Assembly: GCA_021826765.1 (NCBI GenBank)
Contig: JAKAYK010000071.1
Coordinates: 1 to 5,483 of the forward strand
Direction of reading: 5' to 3'
DNA length: 5,483 nucleotides
From: Thermoplasmata archaeon
GTDB taxonomy: Archaea; Thermoplasmatota; Thermoplasmata; Thermoplasmatales; Thermoplasmataceae
Within the stretch, counting starts at the first letter, position 1. Each line of letters begins with the position of its first letter. The translations under genes and the position numbers were made by a program. Shown here piece by piece: positions 4,468 to 5,483 of the stretch. The notes beneath the pieces are model-generated. The model saw nothing but the letters and a program-made list of their open reading frames with translations. It searched no databases and was not told the origin of the DNA.

Positions 4468-5483
4468 TTGAGGGAGAAGATCAGAAAACTATTTGAAAAA
4501 ACAATGGAGAACCCTGCAGGAAAATGGGCAATTGTCGGTGTTATGATCGGGATAATCGCCGGAATTGGTGCGATTCTGTTCTATCTTTCAATAGAATTTG
4601 TTTCGGAATATATGTTGGGACAGATTACAGGCTTCTCCCCCCCAAGATCTGGGATTATATCTGGAACCTCACCATACACTCTTTCTCTTGGTCCCCATTA
4701 TTACCTTATTCCCCTTTCTATAGGCCTTGGCGGTTTTATAGTTGGAATAATTCTCAACAAGACAGCTCCGGAAGCAAAAGGGCATGGGACAGATGCAGCC
4801 ATAGATGCATTTCACAATAAGAATGGTATGATTAGAAGAAGGATACCTGTTGTCAAGACAATAGCCTCTGCAATAACAATCGGTTCAGGAGGCAGCGCAG
4901 GAAGAGAGGGACCCACAGCACAGATAGCTGCAGGTTTCGGTTCCTTCGTGGCAGATATTTTTCACTTTAATGATCATGACAGAAGAATAGCAGTTGCTGC
5001 CGGGATAGGCGCGGGCATAGGAAGCATTTTTCTTGCCCCGCTTGGTGGTGCAATCCTTAGCACTGAGATACTATATAAAAGGGATTTTGAGGTAGAAGCG
5101 TTAATACCGTCTGTTATCGCTTCTGTTGTAGGATATGCAATATTTGGCTATTACACGGGTTACACTACAATATTTGTTATACCGAAGACGGAAACAATTG
5201 GGTTTAGTCATCCCGAATCCCTTATAGCATACCTTCTAATCGGTGTAATATCAGGAATATGTGCACTGATATACATCAAAACTTTCTACGGCATATCTGG
5301 AATTTTTTCCAAACTTAAGAAGGTAAGCCCATATGCAAAACCCGCAATAGGTGGAATTGTCGTTGGGCTGATCGCTCTTGTATTTCCTGAAGTTGTAGGT
5401 CTTGGATATGGATGGACTCAGCAACTTTTTGATGGAAATCTATCCCTTTTCAGCATGGGTTATGGAATTAATTATTACTTTCT
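4468..5483 (+). CDS. CLC-family chloride channel/transporter, 3' end beyond window
   Basis: This is an integral membrane protein that moves chloride or another small anion. It is open to the window edge, giving 338 residues from TTG 4468 without the C-terminal part. The anion-path signature GSGGSAGREGPTAQI (139-153) holds the gating glutamate E147. The first selectivity loop is KGHGTDAAI (104-112), with histidine where the E. coli protein has S107. GAGIGSIFLAPLGGAI (181-196) matches the conserved helix F/G region. The internal proton glutamate (E203 in E. coli ClC) aligns with I201 in TEILYKRDFE. Multiple hydrophobic segments are visible, for example 20-40, 80-97, 174-200, 211-228, 252-271 and 292-307. 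No ATG opens the frame at the promoter: TTG 4468 keeps the amphipathic first helix, ATG 4504 (MENPAGKW) is an alternative, and ATG 4458 is one base out of frame. Any C-terminal CBS domain would lie outside the window. Confidence 0.92.
   Translation, partial: MREKIRKLFEKTMENPAGKWAIVGVMIGIIAGIGAILFYLSIEFVSEYMLGQITGFSPPRSGIISGTSPYTLSLGPHYYLIPLSIGLGGFIVGIILNKTAPEAKGHGTDAAIDAFHNKNGMIRRRIPVVKTIASAITIGSGGSAGREGPTAQIAAGFGSFVADIFHFNDHDRRIAVAAGIGAGIGSIFLAPLGGAILSTEILYKRDFEVEALIPSVIASVVGYAIFGYYTGYTTIFVIPKTETIGFSHPESLIAYLLIGVISGICALIYIKTFYGISGIFSKLKKVSPYAKPAIGGIVVGLIALVFPEVVGLGYGWTQQLFDGNLSLFSMGYGINYYF

Noticed and set aside
4637..4643. Run of seven C bases inside the CLC gene, a possible slippage or error site
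   Set aside because: The frame stays open on both sides and the protein reads naturally (GFSPPRSG), so there is no sign of a disruption here.
4524..4820. A 98-codon plus-strand frame starting MGNCRCYDRDN
   Set aside because: It is an out-of-frame shadow of the CLC gene. Its composition (Trp-, Ser- and Tyr-rich with clustered cysteines) is not protein-like, while the true frame carries GREGP and clear membrane segments.
1..5483. Signs of a mobile element, CRISPR array, toxin-antitoxin pair or defence island
   Set aside because: No transposase, integrase, direct-repeat array or defence domain was seen. The genes are of housekeeping or transport type, apart from two small unknown proteins.

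Overview
The window looks like a euryarchaeal chromosome fragment, most likely from a Thermoplasmatales-like lineage. The DNA is AT-rich. Genes start right behind TTTAATAG/TTATAAAA-type TATA boxes with little or no leader. The tRNA gene lacks an encoded CCA end. The HMG-CoA reductase is the bacterial-type class II enzyme known from Archaeoglobales and Thermoplasmatales, and an archaeal DUF2240-like protein is present. The lineage is an inference; no rRNA or other phylogenetic marker is in the window.

Layout. On the minus strand at the left edge, a 53-residue acidic protein (298 to 137) is followed 10 bases later by tRNA-Ser(GCU). Back to back with it, on the plus strand, is a 12-segment MFS transporter (397-1668) that resembles the fosmidomycin-resistance branch. 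After a 53-base gap with its own promoter comes class II HMG-CoA reductase (1722-2996), the mevalonate-forming step needed for archaeal ether lipids. Its stop codon directly abuts the start of a TPR-like helical repeat protein (2997-3743), so the two probably form a translationally coupled pair.

The TPR gene converges on, and overlaps by 17 bases, a minus-strand operon. That operon has a small uncharacterised ORF (about 4376 to 4248), which shares a 4-base ATGA overlap with a DUF2240-like winged-helix protein (4251-3727). Divergent from this operon is a CLC-family chloride channel/transporter that runs off the right edge (4468-5483). It keeps the gating glutamate but has isoleucine at the position of the internal proton glutamate.

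The most interesting spot is the short divergent promoter between the small ORF and the CLC gene (about 4410-4458). One TATA-like element can be read in both directions, and a perfect 7-bp inverted repeat lies across it. On both sides the best-placed ATG is out of frame with the main reading frame by one base, each time at a three-base homopolymer. Two small proteins (137-298 and 4248-4376) are easy to miss. I see no mobile element, CRISPR array or clearly new multi-gene system.
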